From NCBI GenBank assembly GCA_946616535.1, contig CAMOJA010000001.1, forward strand, positions 124,001 through 188,000: DNA of 64,000 nt, read 5' to 3'. The DNA is from an uncultured Bacteroidales bacterium. GTDB taxonomy: Bacteria > Bacteroidota > Bacteroidia > Bacteroidales > Paludibacteraceae. Numbering within the stretch: the stretch's first letter is position 1; every line of letters starts with the position of its first letter. The position numbers were made by a program, and so were the translations under genes. Positions 42,588 through 50,915 of this stretch are shown here, one piece after another. Under the pieces are notes generated by a model. It was given only the letters and a program-made list of their open reading frames with translations. It was not told the DNA's origin and did not search any database.

Positions 42588-43272
42588 TTTTCTTGCGAGT
42601 ACGGATATCCAATTGCTGCTGTGCAGGGATCTTTGCGTGACAACCGCCACAGGAGTCACGCTCGATCTTTACTACAGCCAGACCGTTACGTGCATTCTTA
42701 CGAATACGTTTGAAACCGGTCAACAGACGCTCGTCGATCTTCTTCTCCAATTCGCCTGCACGAAGAACCAATGCCTCCGTCTCAGCTTTTGTCTCCGAGA
42801 GAATCTGATCCAACTCCGAACGCTTCTGGTTCAGATCAACCGTACGCTCCTCGATATCCTTGGTCGTCTTCGCTTTGTCTGCCAAACGAGCCTCTAACTC
42901 TGCCGAGTAGTGTTTGATCTTACGCTGCGAAGCCTCGATCTCCAATTCCTGGTACTCGATCTCTTTGTTCAGGTTGTCGAACTCGCGGTTGTTGCGAACC
43001 GTGTTCTGCTGCTCTTTGTAACGCGAGATAGATGCGTTCGCATTCTCTGTACGAACACGATGGTCCGAGATCTGCGTCTCGCATTCCTTAATCTCATTCT
43101 CGATGTTGGTCAAACGGGTCTTCAAACCCTCCACCTCATCGGCCATGTCTTTTACTTCCTGCGGTAACTCGCCGGCCAGGGTGCGCAAGTTATCGATCTT
43201 CGTGTCAACTTGCTGCAACTCGTAGAGGTATTTCAGCTTGTCCTCTACAGTCAATTCTTTTGTTCTTGCCAT
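42538..43272 (-). CDS. coiled-coil protein with C4 zinc ribbon
   Basis: A 244-residue cytosolic protein. A long coiled coil (about 20-180) is followed by a zinc ribbon with two Cys pairs (CGGCHAK and CEFCGR). This is the widespread C4-type zinc-ribbon family (DUF164 type), proposed to act in translation or nucleic-acid processes but without a settled role. It starts within the end of the Nif3-like gene (22-base overlap), a pairing often seen in Bacteroidota. Confidence 0.85.
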   Translation of the reverse strand: MARTKELTVEDKLKYLYELQQVDTKIDNLRTLAGELPQEVKDMADEVEGLKTRLTNIENEIKECETQISDHRVRTENANASISRYKEQQNTVRNNREFDNLNKEIEYQELEIEASQRKIKHYSAELEARLADKAKTTKDIEERTVDLNQKRSELDQILSETKAETEALVLRAGELEKKIDERLLTGFKRIRKNARNGLAVVKIERDSCGGCHAKIPAQQQLDIRTRKKIIVCEFCGRILVDQDM

Positions 43273-44024
43273 AATAATATAGGTGTTTTATCTGTTTTAC
43301 TAATCGTACAGTCTAAACCAAGATTCCCGATGAAATCGAGGAAAATCTCTCTCGCATGACGCTCGCTGATCCAATGGTCGATATCAATCAACCCGATTCG
43401 TCCTTCCGCGTCTTGGAACTCGTGATACTTGCAGTCCGCCGTGAGATATACATCCGCGCCCTGCGCAATAGCTTCCCCGATAAACTCGGCTCCGCTGCCT
43501 CCGCACAAAGCAATCGTCTTCACTTGCTCTTTCTTCGGTCGCGTATAACGCACATATGTGCAACCCAATATAGCACGAATTTTTCCGATGAAATCGGTGT
43601 AATTCATCTCCTCTTCCAATTCGCCTATCGCACCCAAACCGTTCTCTATAAGCGGACGGCTGTTCTTCAATCCGATCTTCTTCGCCAAGCGCGTATTGAT
43701 ACCATCCGCCGCTACGTCCAGACTCGTATGCGCCGAATAAATGGCGATATCGTGCTTGATAGCCATCTCTACGATGCGGGCCTGCGGCGTTTGACCGCAT
43801 ACCTGCTTCAATCCGTGAAATAATAAGGGGTGATGAGAGATAATAAGCTGACATCCGCATTCAATAGCCTCATTGACCACATCCAACGTTACGTCTGTGG
43901 TCAAGAGAACGGACTGGATATCGCGTCCTGTGTCACCTACCTGCATTCCCGAGTTATCCCATTCTTCTTGGGCACTCCGTGGCGCTACAAGTTCTATGCT
44001 ATTGATGATCTCCCTGAGGAGCAC
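43251..44024 (-). CDS. Nif3-like dinuclear metal protein
   Basis: A 257-residue Nif3/YbgI-type protein, which forms hexamers with a two-metal site. SHHPLLFHG (metal-binding His pair) and SAHTSLD (second His) are visible, and EFQDAEGRIGLIDIDHWISE near the end matches the C-terminal ligand region (shown in part). A GTP cyclohydrolase I-type activity has been suggested for some members. It directly abuts DUF5606-like gene upstream and overlaps the zinc-ribbon gene downstream. Confidence 0.9.
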   Translation of the reverse strand: MLLREIINSIELVAPRSAQEEWDNSGMQVGDTGRDIQSVLLTTDVTLDVVNEAIECGCQLIISHHPLLFHGLKQVCGQTPQARIVEMAIKHDIAIYSAHTSLDVAADGINTRLAKKIGLKNSRPLIENGLGAIGELEEEMNYTDFIGKIRAILGCTYVRYTRPKKEQVKTIALCGGSGAEFIGEAIAQGADVYLTADCKYHEFQDAEGRIGLIDIDHWISERHAREIFLDFIGNLGLDCTISKTDKTPILLWQEQKN

Positions 44025-44453
44025 TTATGCTTTTTCCTCTTCAGCGGCTTCGTCTTCGATGCGGAAGTCCGTGATGCCTGCATTCACGAGGATATTATAC
44101 CATTGGATGAGCTTGCGAATATCGGATGGATAAACTCGGTCGCGATCCCAATTCGGCAGCACTTGGTCAAACCATGCCTGTAACTCCTTATTGTCCGCTT
44201 TCTTCGCATCCATCGCTACCGGTTTCAACCCTTCTTTCTTGCCGGCGGAAGTCAGCACCTCGCTTAGCGTTACATCATCTCCGTCCGTGAACATCGATAC
44301 ATCGCTCAGCGCAACGATCTTGTCGCGTGCATAGGTCGGCATACGCTTGCCGTCTACCAAACTCTCTACAATCAGCATGTTGTTGCCGCGACTAACCAAC
44401 TTATACAAACCCGGCTTACCGGTGATAGCAAGGATATTTTTGATACTTTCCAT
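44025..44453 (-). CDS. DUF5606-like protein
   Basis: A 142-residue cytosolic protein (NILAITGKPGLYKLVSRG start, TYARDKIVALSDVSMFTD, then a helical half with ELQAWFDQVLPNWDRDRVY). It matches the small Bacteroidota family DUF5606 in my memory; the function is unknown. The tail is acidic (EDEAAEEEK). No gap separates it from the Nif3-like gene, and it has a clear promoter, so it heads a three-gene transcript. Confidence 0.75.
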   Translation of the reverse strand: MESIKNILAITGKPGLYKLVSRGNNMLIVESLVDGKRMPTYARDKIVALSDVSMFTDGDDVTLSEVLTSAGKKEGLKPVAMDAKKADNKELQAWFDQVLPNWDRDRVYPSDIRKLIQWYNILVNAGITDFRIEDEAAEEEKA

Positions 44454-44476
44454 AATTCTTATCGCAAATTCGGCTG

Positions 44477-44508
44477 CAAAAGTACTGCTTTTTTTTTATA
44501 TATACAAA
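44477..44508 (-). promoter_or_regulatory. promoter of DUF5606-nif3-zinc ribbon transcript
   Basis: Minus-strand TTTG (44508-44505), 20-base spacer, TACTTTTG (44484-44477). Confidence 0.85.
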
Positions 44509-44566
44509 TATTTTTTGATAATTTCGACAAATACACCGGGCAAAATGACAAAAAAATGCAAAATTA

Positions 44567-44598
44567 TTTGCACAATTCATAAATTTGTTGTACTTTTG
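44567..44598 (+). promoter_or_regulatory. rpsO promoter
   Basis: TTTG (44567-44570), 20-base spacer, TACTTTTG (44591-44598). Confidence 0.9.
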
Positions 44599-44601
44599 CA
44601 C

Positions 44602-44640
44602 GCTTTTTCGGAGAAAGAGCACTAAATCCGGCGAAGTTTT
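44602..44640 (+). promoter_or_regulatory. rpsO leader hairpin, shared with the rpsU transcript
   Basis: gCTTTTTC-gga-GAAAGAGc near the transcript start, followed by actaaatcc. The same promoter-hairpin-ctaa order occurs at 51713-51763. The leader continues to 44693 (about 85-90 bases in all) and may hold the S15 autoregulatory site; no known S15 leader class was identified. Confidence 0.55.
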
Positions 44641-44693
44641 CATGCATGCATACTGCTTTGGCCGACATTGTTTAACTTAAAAAGGAAACAGAA

Positions 44694-44963
44694 ATGTATT
44701 TAACTTCTGAGAAGAAAGCTGAGTTGTTCGCTAAATACGGCAACGACGCTAAAAACACCGGTTCTGCTGAGAGCCAAATCGCTTTATTTACCTTCCGTAT
44801 CAACCACCTTACCGAGCACCTCAAGGAAAACCGCAAGGACTTCGGTACAGAGCGCGCACTGACTGCCCTCGTTGGTAAACGTCGCCGCATGCTGGATTAC
44901 CTGAAGGCGAAAGACATCGAGCGCTATCGTGCTATCATTAAAGAACTCGGTATTCGTAAGTAA
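44694..44963 (+). CDS. rpsO: 30S ribosomal protein S15
   Basis: An 89-residue ribosomal protein uS15 that binds 16S rRNA early in small-subunit assembly. GSAESQIALFTFRINHLTEHL and RRRMLDYL are conserved. It has a promoter, a long leader and is followed by the hflX promoter. A weak hairpin (cgtaa/ttacg) at the stop codon may act in 3' end formation. Confidence 0.97.
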   Translation: MYLTSEKKAELFAKYGNDAKNTGSAESQIALFTFRINHLTEHLKENRKDFGTERALTALVGKRRRMLDYLKAKDIERYRAIIKELGIRK

Positions 44964-44999
44964 TTTTACGGAAAAATTTCAGAAAAGAATGGCATGTGC

Positions 45000-45030
45000 T
45001 TGCATATGTCATTTTTTTTGTGTATCTTTG
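45000..45030 (+). promoter_or_regulatory. hflX promoter
   Basis: TTG (45000-45002), 20-base spacer, TATCTTTG (45023-45030). Confidence 0.8.
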
Positions 45031-45045
45031 CACCCGCAAAGATGT

Positions 45046-46314
45046 ATGATAGAAATTAAGCCCTACATAGAGCACGCAGTATTGGTAGGATTGATAACTC
45101 CTAATCAACCGGAAGAACGCACCAAAGAATACCTGGATGAGTTGGCTTTTCTGGCCGACACACATGGTATCGTTTCCGTCAAACGGTTCACCCAGCGATT
45201 GAATCTTCCGATTACGGCTACCTATGTGGGCGAAGGCAAACTCGATGAAATCGACCAATATATACGGGAGCATCATCCCATAGACATCGTGATCTTCGAC
45301 GACGAACTCTCCCCGCGGCAGATACGTAATATCGAGAAAGCGCTTAATCACAAAGGCCTCCCGGACGTCCGTGTCATCGATCGCACTATTCTTATCCTCG
45401 AGATCTTCCTTCAACGCGCCCAGACATCCTATGCTAAGACCCAGGTCGAAATGGCGCACCTTCAGTATATGCTGCCGCGTCTAACGCGTATGTGGTCGCA
45501 CCTCGACAGACAGCGAGGCGGAGGTGGAACCAACCGCGGTATGGGTGAAACGCAGATCGAAGCTGACAAACGGGTCATCGGGCAACGTATCGCCCTCCTG
45601 CGTGAGCAACTTAAAACGATCGACAAACAGATGGCTACCCAGCGCCAACATCGCGGAAAGATGGTACGCGTCGCGCTCGTCGGTTATACCAATGTCGGTA
45701 AGTCCACCCTCATGAATCTGCTCTCCAAGTCCGATGTCTTCGCGGAGAATAAACTCTTTGCTACCCTCGATACTACCGTTCGAAAAGTGACGGTCGAGAA
45801 TCTGCCGTTCCTGCTCTCCGATACGGTCGGTTTCATCCGCAAACTGCCGCATCATCTCGTCGAGTCCTTCAAATCAACCCTGGACGAAGTGCGCGAGGCC
45901 GATCTGCTCGTGCATGTGGTCGATATTTCCCATCCGAACTTCGAGGAGCAATACGAAGTGGTGGAGCAGACAATAAATGAAATTTGCGGCAACGAAAATG
46001 TCACAAATCACAAATTACAAATCACAAATCGTGGCGAAAAGCCACGTATAGTGGTCTTCAACAAAATAGACAATTTTACCTATATCCCCAAGGAGGAAGA
46101 CGACCTCACGCCTATTCAGCGCGAGAACCTCTCCCTGGCCGACCTGCAGAAGAGCTGGATGTCCCGTTTGGGCGAGGACTGCATCTTCATCTCCGCGCGC
46201 AACAAAGAAAATATCGATGCCCTCCGCGCACTCCTTTACGAGCGCGTGAAGGCAATACATATAAAACGATATCCGTACAACGATTTTTTGTTTCAGAACT
46301 ATGAGGACAATTGA
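45046..46314 (+). CDS. hflX: GTPase HflX
   Basis: A 422-residue ribosome-associated GTPase that splits stalled or heat-damaged ribosomes. The N-terminal domain has GEGKLDEI and FDDELSPRQ; the glycine-rich linker GGGGTNRGMGE (158-168) leads to G1 GYTNVGKS (213-220), G3 DTVG (259-262) and G4 NKID (339-342). A 7-base array is inserted in frame between G3 and G4 (about 318-329, VTNHKLQITN). ATG 45046 follows the promoter by 15 bases. The gene overlaps hpt by 14 bases. Confidence 0.94.
   Translation: MIEIKPYIEHAVLVGLITPNQPEERTKEYLDELAFLADTHGIVSVKRFTQRLNLPITATYVGEGKLDEIDQYIREHHPIDIVIFDDELSPRQIRNIEKALNHKGLPDVRVIDRTILILEIFLQRAQTSYAKTQVEMAHLQYMLPRLTRMWSHLDRQRGGGGTNRGMGETQIEADKRVIGQRIALLREQLKTIDKQMATQRQHRGKMVRVALVGYTNVGKSTLMNLLSKSDVFAENKLFATLDTTVRKVTVENLPFLLSDTVGFIRKLPHHLVESFKSTLDEVREADLLVHVVDISHPNFEEQYEVVEQTINEICGNENVTNHKLQITNRGEKPRIVVFNKIDNFTYIPKEEDDLTPIQRENLSLADLQKSWMSRLGEDCIFISARNKENIDALRALLYERVKAIHIKRYPYNDFLFQNYEDN
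46002..46029. repeat. 7-base array inside hflX
   Basis: cacaaat, cacaaat, tacaaat, cacaaat; in frame, directly before the beta-strand that carries G4. Confidence 0.95.
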
Positions 46315-46846
46315 CGAACAAGGTTATCATTTTGAAGAATGGTTCACTCCCGATGAAATCGCGAAGGATGTGAAGCAAGTGGCTAAAAAAATTAGTAAGG
46401 ACTATCAGGGCAAGGAACCCCTCTTTGTCGTCGTGCTGAACGGTGCCTTTGTGTTCGCTTCGGACCTCCTCAGGGCGCTTGACAACGTGCGCTGTGAGGT
46501 GACTTTCATCCGTGTCAGCTCATATTGGGGCATGTCGTCCACAGGAAAACTCGAATTCATCGTGCCGCTGCAGCAAGTAGTGGAGAACCGCGATGTCATC
46601 ATCGTGGAAGATATTGTGGACACGGGCCTTACTATCCATCAACTCAAGGAGCATATGCGCGGACTCGGGGCCACGTCTGTGCGCGTCGCTTCTATGCTCT
46701 TTAAACCCACCAAACTCGAGTATGCCGATGCCAAACCGGATTATATCGGTCATGAGATTTCCGAGGAGTTCGTCATAGGCTATGGCCTTGACTTCGATGG
46801 CTTCGTCCGTAACCTCGATGCTATTTACAAAGTGACAGAACATTGA
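46301..46846 (+). CDS. hpt: hypoxanthine phosphoribosyltransferase
   Basis: A 181-residue purine-salvage enzyme that joins hypoxanthine or guanine to PRPP. The PRPP motif VIIVEDIVDTGLT is clear, with VLNGAFVFASDLLRAL and the C-terminal VIGYGLDFDGFVRNL base-binding segment. It overlaps hflX and precedes the phosphohexomutase by 64 bases. Confidence 0.95.
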   Translation: MRTIDEQGYHFEEWFTPDEIAKDVKQVAKKISKDYQGKEPLFVVVLNGAFVFASDLLRALDNVRCEVTFIRVSSYWGMSSTGKLEFIVPLQQVVENRDVIIVEDIVDTGLTIHQLKEHMRGLGATSVRVASMLFKPTKLEYADAKPDYIGHEISEEFVIGYGLDFDGFVRNLDAIYKVTEH

Positions 46847-46910
46847 AAATAATCGTGCGAAAACTAAGAATAAACTAATCAACATTATAAACTTATAAAC
46901 ATTTACTACC

Positions 46911-48692
46911 ATGAATGAAGAATTGAAAAAAGTAATGGAGATCGCGGAGGTATGGACCCGCGAACCGTTTGACGCGGAGACCCGCGCACAAGTGAAAGCC
47001 ATGATGGAAGCAGAGGACAAGACCGAACTCATCGACGCTTTCTATCGTACCCTCGAATTCGGCACCGGAGGACTCCGTGGTATCATGGGACCGGGTACCA
47101 ACCGTATGAATAAATACATCGTAGCTATGGCTACCCAGGGTTACGCGAACTACCTGCTCAAGGTGCAGAAACAAGGTGGCTTCCAGAACGTACAGAACGG
47201 CCGTGTAGCGGTTGTGGTTGGTCACGACTGCCGTAATAACGGACGTATGTTCGCAGAGACGGTTGCCAATATCTTCTCCGCCAACGGCATTCAGGTGTAC
47301 CTCTTCGAGTCCCTGCGCCCGACGCCGGAGGTGTCCTTCGCTATCCGTCAACTCAAATGTCAGGGCGGTGTGAACGTCACCGCTTCCCATAACCCGAAGG
47401 AGTATAACGGTTACAAGGCGTACTGGGAGGATGGTTCGCAAGTGCTCCAGCCGCACGACCAAGGTATCATCGAAGAGGTGAATAAAGTAACCCTCGCGGA
47501 TGTGAAATGGGAGGCTAACAAGGATCTCATCGAGATCATCGGCGGCGAGATGGACTACGATTACATGATGGCGGTTAAGTCCGTTATGATCGACCAGGAT
47601 TCTATCCTTCGTCAGAAAGACCTCAACATCGTTTACACCCCGATGCACGGAGCCGGCCGTCAGATCGTGCCGATGTGTCTCCGCAGCTGGGGCTTCCAGA
47701 ACATCCACGTCGTTCCCGAGCAGATGGTAATCGACGGTAACTTCCCGACCGTCGTTTCTCCGAACCCCGAGAACGCGGAGGCGATGACCCTCGGTATGAA
47801 ACTCGGTACCAAACTGGGCGCGGACCTCGTTATCGCTTCTGACCCGGATGCGGACCGTATCGCTATCGTCTGCCGTAACGACAAGGGCGAGTGGGTCATC
47901 ATTAACGGTAACCAGACGAACATCATGTACCACTACTACATCATCAATAACATGAAACGTCTGGGTAAGATGCGTCCGGATATGTATATCGTCAAGACCA
48001 TCGTTACCTCCGAACTCATCCGTAAGATCGCGGACGCGCAGGGAGTAACCCTCACCGACGAGTACACCGGCTTCAAGTGGATCGCTAACCGTATCCGTAT
48101 GTGGGAAGGCAAACGTAAGTATATCGGTGGCGGTGAAGAGTCCTTCGGCTTCCTGCCGTACGATGCGGTACGTGATAAATGCTCGCCTTCGGCTATCTGC
48201 TTGATCTGCGAGATCGCTGCATACGCGAAAGACAACGGTATGACGCTGTACGACTACCTCCTCAAGATTTACGAGGACTACGGTTTCCAGAAAGAGACGA
48301 CGATTAACGTCGTTCGTCCGGGTAAGACGGGTGCAGAAGAGATCGCACAGATGATGGTGGATTACCGTGCGAACGCTCCTAAGGAGATTGCAGGCGAGAA
48401 AGTCATCAAGATCAAAGACTTCAAGCTCCTCAAGCAACAGGAACTCAAGGACGGTAAGTGGGTAGAATCCCCGATCGAGATGCCGTTGAACGCTACTTCT
48501 AATGTACTCCAGTACTTCACCGAAGGTGGCCTCAAGGTTTCCGTTCGTCCGTCAGGAACCGAACCGAAGATCAAGTTCTACTTCGAGATCCCGGTTAAAT
48601 CAGGCAAACCGTTCACCGGTGCTGACTACGAGCGCTGCACCGCTGAAGCCGATGCCCGCGTTCCGGCTATCAAAGCTTCGCTTGGTTTGTAA
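46911..48692 (+). CDS. phosphoglucomutase/phosphomannomutase family protein
   Basis: A 593-residue alpha-D-phosphohexomutase. The catalytic serine lies in TASHNPKEYNGYK, the metal loop in SDPDADRIAI, the sugar loop in GGGEESFGFL, and the phosphate loop in RPSGTEPKIKFY. Length and the FGTGGLRGIMGPGTNRMN start match the long PgcA/PgmB-type enzymes that interconvert glucose 1- and 6-phosphate. With the GT3 glycogen synthase elsewhere in the window it could feed glycogen synthesis. It ends before an octamer array and a strong hairpin. Confidence 0.94.
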   Translation: MNEELKKVMEIAEVWTREPFDAETRAQVKAMMEAEDKTELIDAFYRTLEFGTGGLRGIMGPGTNRMNKYIVAMATQGYANYLLKVQKQGGFQNVQNGRVAVVVGHDCRNNGRMFAETVANIFSANGIQVYLFESLRPTPEVSFAIRQLKCQGGVNVTASHNPKEYNGYKAYWEDGSQVLQPHDQGIIEEVNKVTLADVKWEANKDLIEIIGGEMDYDYMMAVKSVMIDQDSILRQKDLNIVYTPMHGAGRQIVPMCLRSWGFQNIHVVPEQMVIDGNFPTVVSPNPENAEAMTLGMKLGTKLGADLVIASDPDADRIAIVCRNDKGEWVIINGNQTNIMYHYYIINNMKRLGKMRPDMYIVKTIVTSELIRKIADAQGVTLTDEYTGFKWIANRIRMWEGKRKYIGGGEESFGFLPYDAVRDKCSPSAICLICEIAAYAKDNGMTLYDYLLKIYEDYGFQKETTINVVRPGKTGAEEIAQMMVDYRANAPKEIAGEKVIKIKDFKLLKQQELKDGKWVESPIEMPLNATSNVLQYFTEGGLKVSVRPSGTEPKIKFYFEIPVKSGKPFTGADYERCTAEADARVPAIKASLGL

Positions 48693-48700
48693 CCCGAACC

Positions 48701-48748
48701 CTAGTCTCATAGTATCCTAGAGTCCTAGTGCTCTAGTGTTCTACTCCT
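48701..48748. repeat. 8-base array after the phosphohexomutase gene
   Basis: Six octamers (ctagtctc, atagtatc, ctagagtc, ctagtgct, ctagtgtt, ctactcct) between the stop codon and the terminator. Confidence 0.85.
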
Positions 48749-48754
48749 AATAAA

Positions 48755-48784
48755 GAAACGCCCGCGCACCCGCGCGGGCGTTTC
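48755..48784 (+). terminator. terminator of the hflX-hpt-phosphohexomutase run
   Basis: A 13-base-pair GC-rich stem (gaaacgcccgcgc with its complement at 48772-48784) with a 4-base loop, followed by a short T/C stretch. Confidence 0.85.
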
Positions 48785-48942
48785 TTCTCTTCTTCGTTTG
48801 TCTGGAATGTCATTCCGGCTTGTTTTTCTGGCTCGGAGCATAGGCGTGTGTAGCGCCCTGCGGAGTGTAGCGGCTGTTTACCTCCGGTGGTGATCAATAT
48901 TTGGCTGTTTAGAGGGGATTTTGATAAAAAATCCCTCAGTTA
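48785..48942. other. non-coding gap with an inverted repeat
   Basis: No gene seen. It holds a small inverted repeat (ggaatgtcattcc, near 48803-48815) and a longer one at 48912-48936 (gaggggatttt / aaaaatccctc, one mismatch) just before the next promoter. Confidence 0.5.
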
Positions 48943-48974
48943 TTTGCATATATCAAAATTTTTCCGTAATTTTG
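48943..48974 (+). promoter_or_regulatory. promoter of the WG-repeat lipoprotein
   Basis: TTTG (48943-48946), 20-base spacer, TAATTTTG (48967-48974). Confidence 0.85.
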
Positions 48975-48995
48975 CAACGCAAAATTGTAAACATT

Positions 48996-50336
48996 ATGAA
49001 AAAGGGCTGTTTTTATCTCTTGATTATTCTTGTCTCTTTGGGTGTGGTAGGCTGTGAGGATCAATTCTCCAATACTCCGGATGAAGATACTACGCAATTA
49101 TGGCCGGCAGGTGATAGTACTGGCTTTTGGGGCTTTATTAACGAAAAAGGAGAAATGGTAATTCCTGCCAAGTTTGCAAGAACGTATGGATTTTCTGGAG
49201 GAATGGCCAAAGTGGTCTTGGATGATGATGACATTCCTATGCCTCCCTTGGGCTATCAACAGTACTACGAAGGACATCAACAAGCCTTCATTGACATACA
49301 CGGAAACATTCTTTTTTCCCTTCCGAACGACAAAGTTTTCTATGACAATTATTTCTATTACGGGTGTTGCCGATACGGTGGAAATAGTACGCGAGGGTTG
49401 ATGAATAACCACTTTGTTTCAATTATCCCTGATGAGAAATTTGATTTGGGTATACATTTGGGCCTCATGACAAAAGATGGCTTGGCGTCTTCAAAAATCG
49501 GGTATTTTAACAAAGATGGAGAACAGGTAATCTCTTGTTTTATCAATGGTGTCGATGGAGATTCCTACGAAAAGTTAGGCGATTTCTATGATGGTATAGC
49601 CGTAGTCGGCTATAATAACGATTTGAAATATAAAACCCCGATTTATGATAGGTGTGGCGCTATAAATACCAAAGGTGAACTCGTGATAGATACGGTTTAC
49701 CAATATCTTCAGTCGGTAGGCAATGATAGGCTATTATATCGATTGAAAGGTGGTGATACGCATTTGGGGCTAATGAACACACGGGGAAATATCATTACAG
49801 AACCCTTTATAATAAATGTTTCAGAGAGTTTCTTCGGAGATGGTGGTCTTATGCCGGTTATCGAGTATGAAAATGGAGTACCATCTGTTGAAAACCGCAA
49901 ATATGGGTATATTGATATAAATGGTACCTTGCAAATTCCTCACCAATATGTAGATGCCGAACCGTTTTGTAACGGATATGCTTGGGTTCTGGCCCCGAAT
50001 GAAAAGAATCAAACTGTCTATAAGTTAATAAATTTGCAAGGGCAAGTTGTATTAGAGTTGGACGTGACACAATGGCCGGCAAGTCATATAAGCGGCAATT
50101 ATCACAATGGCCTTTGCTTGATTATGGATCAGATACAGGACCAATGCTGGTATCACTATATTAACTTAAAAGGAGACGTGATATATAGTTGGCCGGAAGA
50201 ACCAGTAAACCAACAAAATAGTGTATCCAGAGAACCTGAATATAAAATTCCGGATTTCAAGGAGTTGATGCTCCAGCGGTTCGAAGGAACCACGTACTAT
50301 CCTTTAGCATTGCAATGTGCTCTTATGAATGATTGA
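48996..50336 (+). CDS. WG-repeat lipoprotein
   Basis: A 446-residue predicted lipoprotein (MKKGCFYLLIILVSLGVVGC, Cys20). It contains several WG/KWG-type repeats, each a GF/GY/GL-I-N-xx-G turn with a following I-x-P strand: WGFINEKGEMVIP, IGYFNKDGEQVIS, LGLMNTRGNIITEP, YGYIDINGTLQIP. Such repeats form beta-structures on surface proteins of unknown function. ATG 48996 is chosen since the longer frame would read through the promoter. Base composition is more AT-rich than its neighbours. Confidence 0.85.
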   Translation: MKKGCFYLLIILVSLGVVGCEDQFSNTPDEDTTQLWPAGDSTGFWGFINEKGEMVIPAKFARTYGFSGGMAKVVLDDDDIPMPPLGYQQYYEGHQQAFIDIHGNILFSLPNDKVFYDNYFYYGCCRYGGNSTRGLMNNHFVSIIPDEKFDLGIHLGLMTKDGLASSKIGYFNKDGEQVISCFINGVDGDSYEKLGDFYDGIAVVGYNNDLKYKTPIYDRCGAINTKGELVIDTVYQYLQSVGNDRLLYRLKGGDTHLGLMNTRGNIITEPFIINVSESFFGDGGLMPVIEYENGVPSVENRKYGYIDINGTLQIPHQYVDAEPFCNGYAWVLAPNEKNQTVYKLINLQGQVVLELDVTQWPASHISGNYHNGLCLIMDQIQDQCWYHYINLKGDVIYSWPEEPVNQQNSVSREPEYKIPDFKELMLQRFEGTTYYPLALQCALMND

Positions 50337-50421
50337 GTCTCCGAATAGAATTTCAAAAATCCGCCACAAATCCTCTCAGAATGCCGCAAAAATAAGGCTT
50401 GCATAGGAGGTATATTAGGCT

Positions 50422-50454
50422 ATTAACACGTGATTAACACGCGATTAACAGGTG
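50422..50454. repeat. 11-base tandem array, same family as 21097-21151
   Basis: attaacacgtg, attaacacgcg, attaacaggtg. In rotated register attaacaggtg matches attagtaggtg of the other array at 9 of 11 bases. An aggaggt at 50405-50411 precedes it but has no start codon at the right distance. Confidence 0.85.
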
Positions 50455-50471
50455 ATTCAATTAAAGTTGCT

Positions 50472-50915
50472 ATGGCAAGAACAGTTTACAATAGTGCAAT
50501 CGAAGAACTACGCGGAGCTACGTCGCCCGGCAGAATACATCGTCAAAAACGGTACAGAGACGCCAGAGGACGTATCATCGGAGCGGCGACTCCTGAGACC
50601 TATGACGTCACACGTCCTCGTAATTGGGATCAAAAACCTGCGGTTGGAGATGAACTCGCGAACCAGAAATTGTGGGGCAAAGCGTGTTATCTTGCGGCGA
50701 AAGCGCTCGAAACAGACGAAGGAGTGGAGTACTGGCAGAAACGATTCGAAGCGCAACTTCATGCTACGCGTGGATCAAAAGCCGACCCGATGGCCACTAT
50801 TGACCCGAGAACCAAATCCCGCAAAAGATATGCGAGGTTTGATGCGTTCGTGAGAGCCATCATTCGCAATGAACTGAAAGCAGCTAGCGCTAAACAAAAA
50901 AGAATGGAGTCTTAA
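50472..50915 (+). CDS. 147-residue basic hypothetical protein
   Basis: Not recognised with confidence. The product is rich in Arg and Lys (RIHRQKRYRDARGRIIGAATPETYD, shown in part) with a helical second half (ELANQKLWGKACYLAAKALETDE, FDAFVRAIIRNELKAAS), which suggests a small nucleic-acid-binding or structural protein. ATG 50472 (MARTVYNSAIEELRG) is chosen; the longer GTG frame to 50430 would be encoded by the 11-base array. It may be co-transcribed with the WG lipoprotein. Its stop overlaps the convergent tcdA gene by 4 bases. Confidence 0.6.
   Translation: MARTVYNSAIEELRGATSPGRIHRQKRYRDARGRIIGAATPETYDVTRPRNWDQKPAVGDELANQKLWGKACYLAAKALETDEGVEYWQKRFEAQLHATRGSKADPMATIDPRTKSRKRYARFDAFVRAIIRNELKAASAKQKRMES

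Noticed and set aside
46893..48437. A 514-codon open frame on the minus strand
   Set aside because: It is the antisense of the phosphohexomutase gene, whose catalytic motifs are all in the plus frame; the minus product is Val/His/Asp-rich and looks like a codon-bias shadow.
50405..50411. aggaggt as the ribosome site of the 147-residue gene
   Set aside because: It is 61 bases before the chosen ATG and 19 before the alternative GTG, too far for either.
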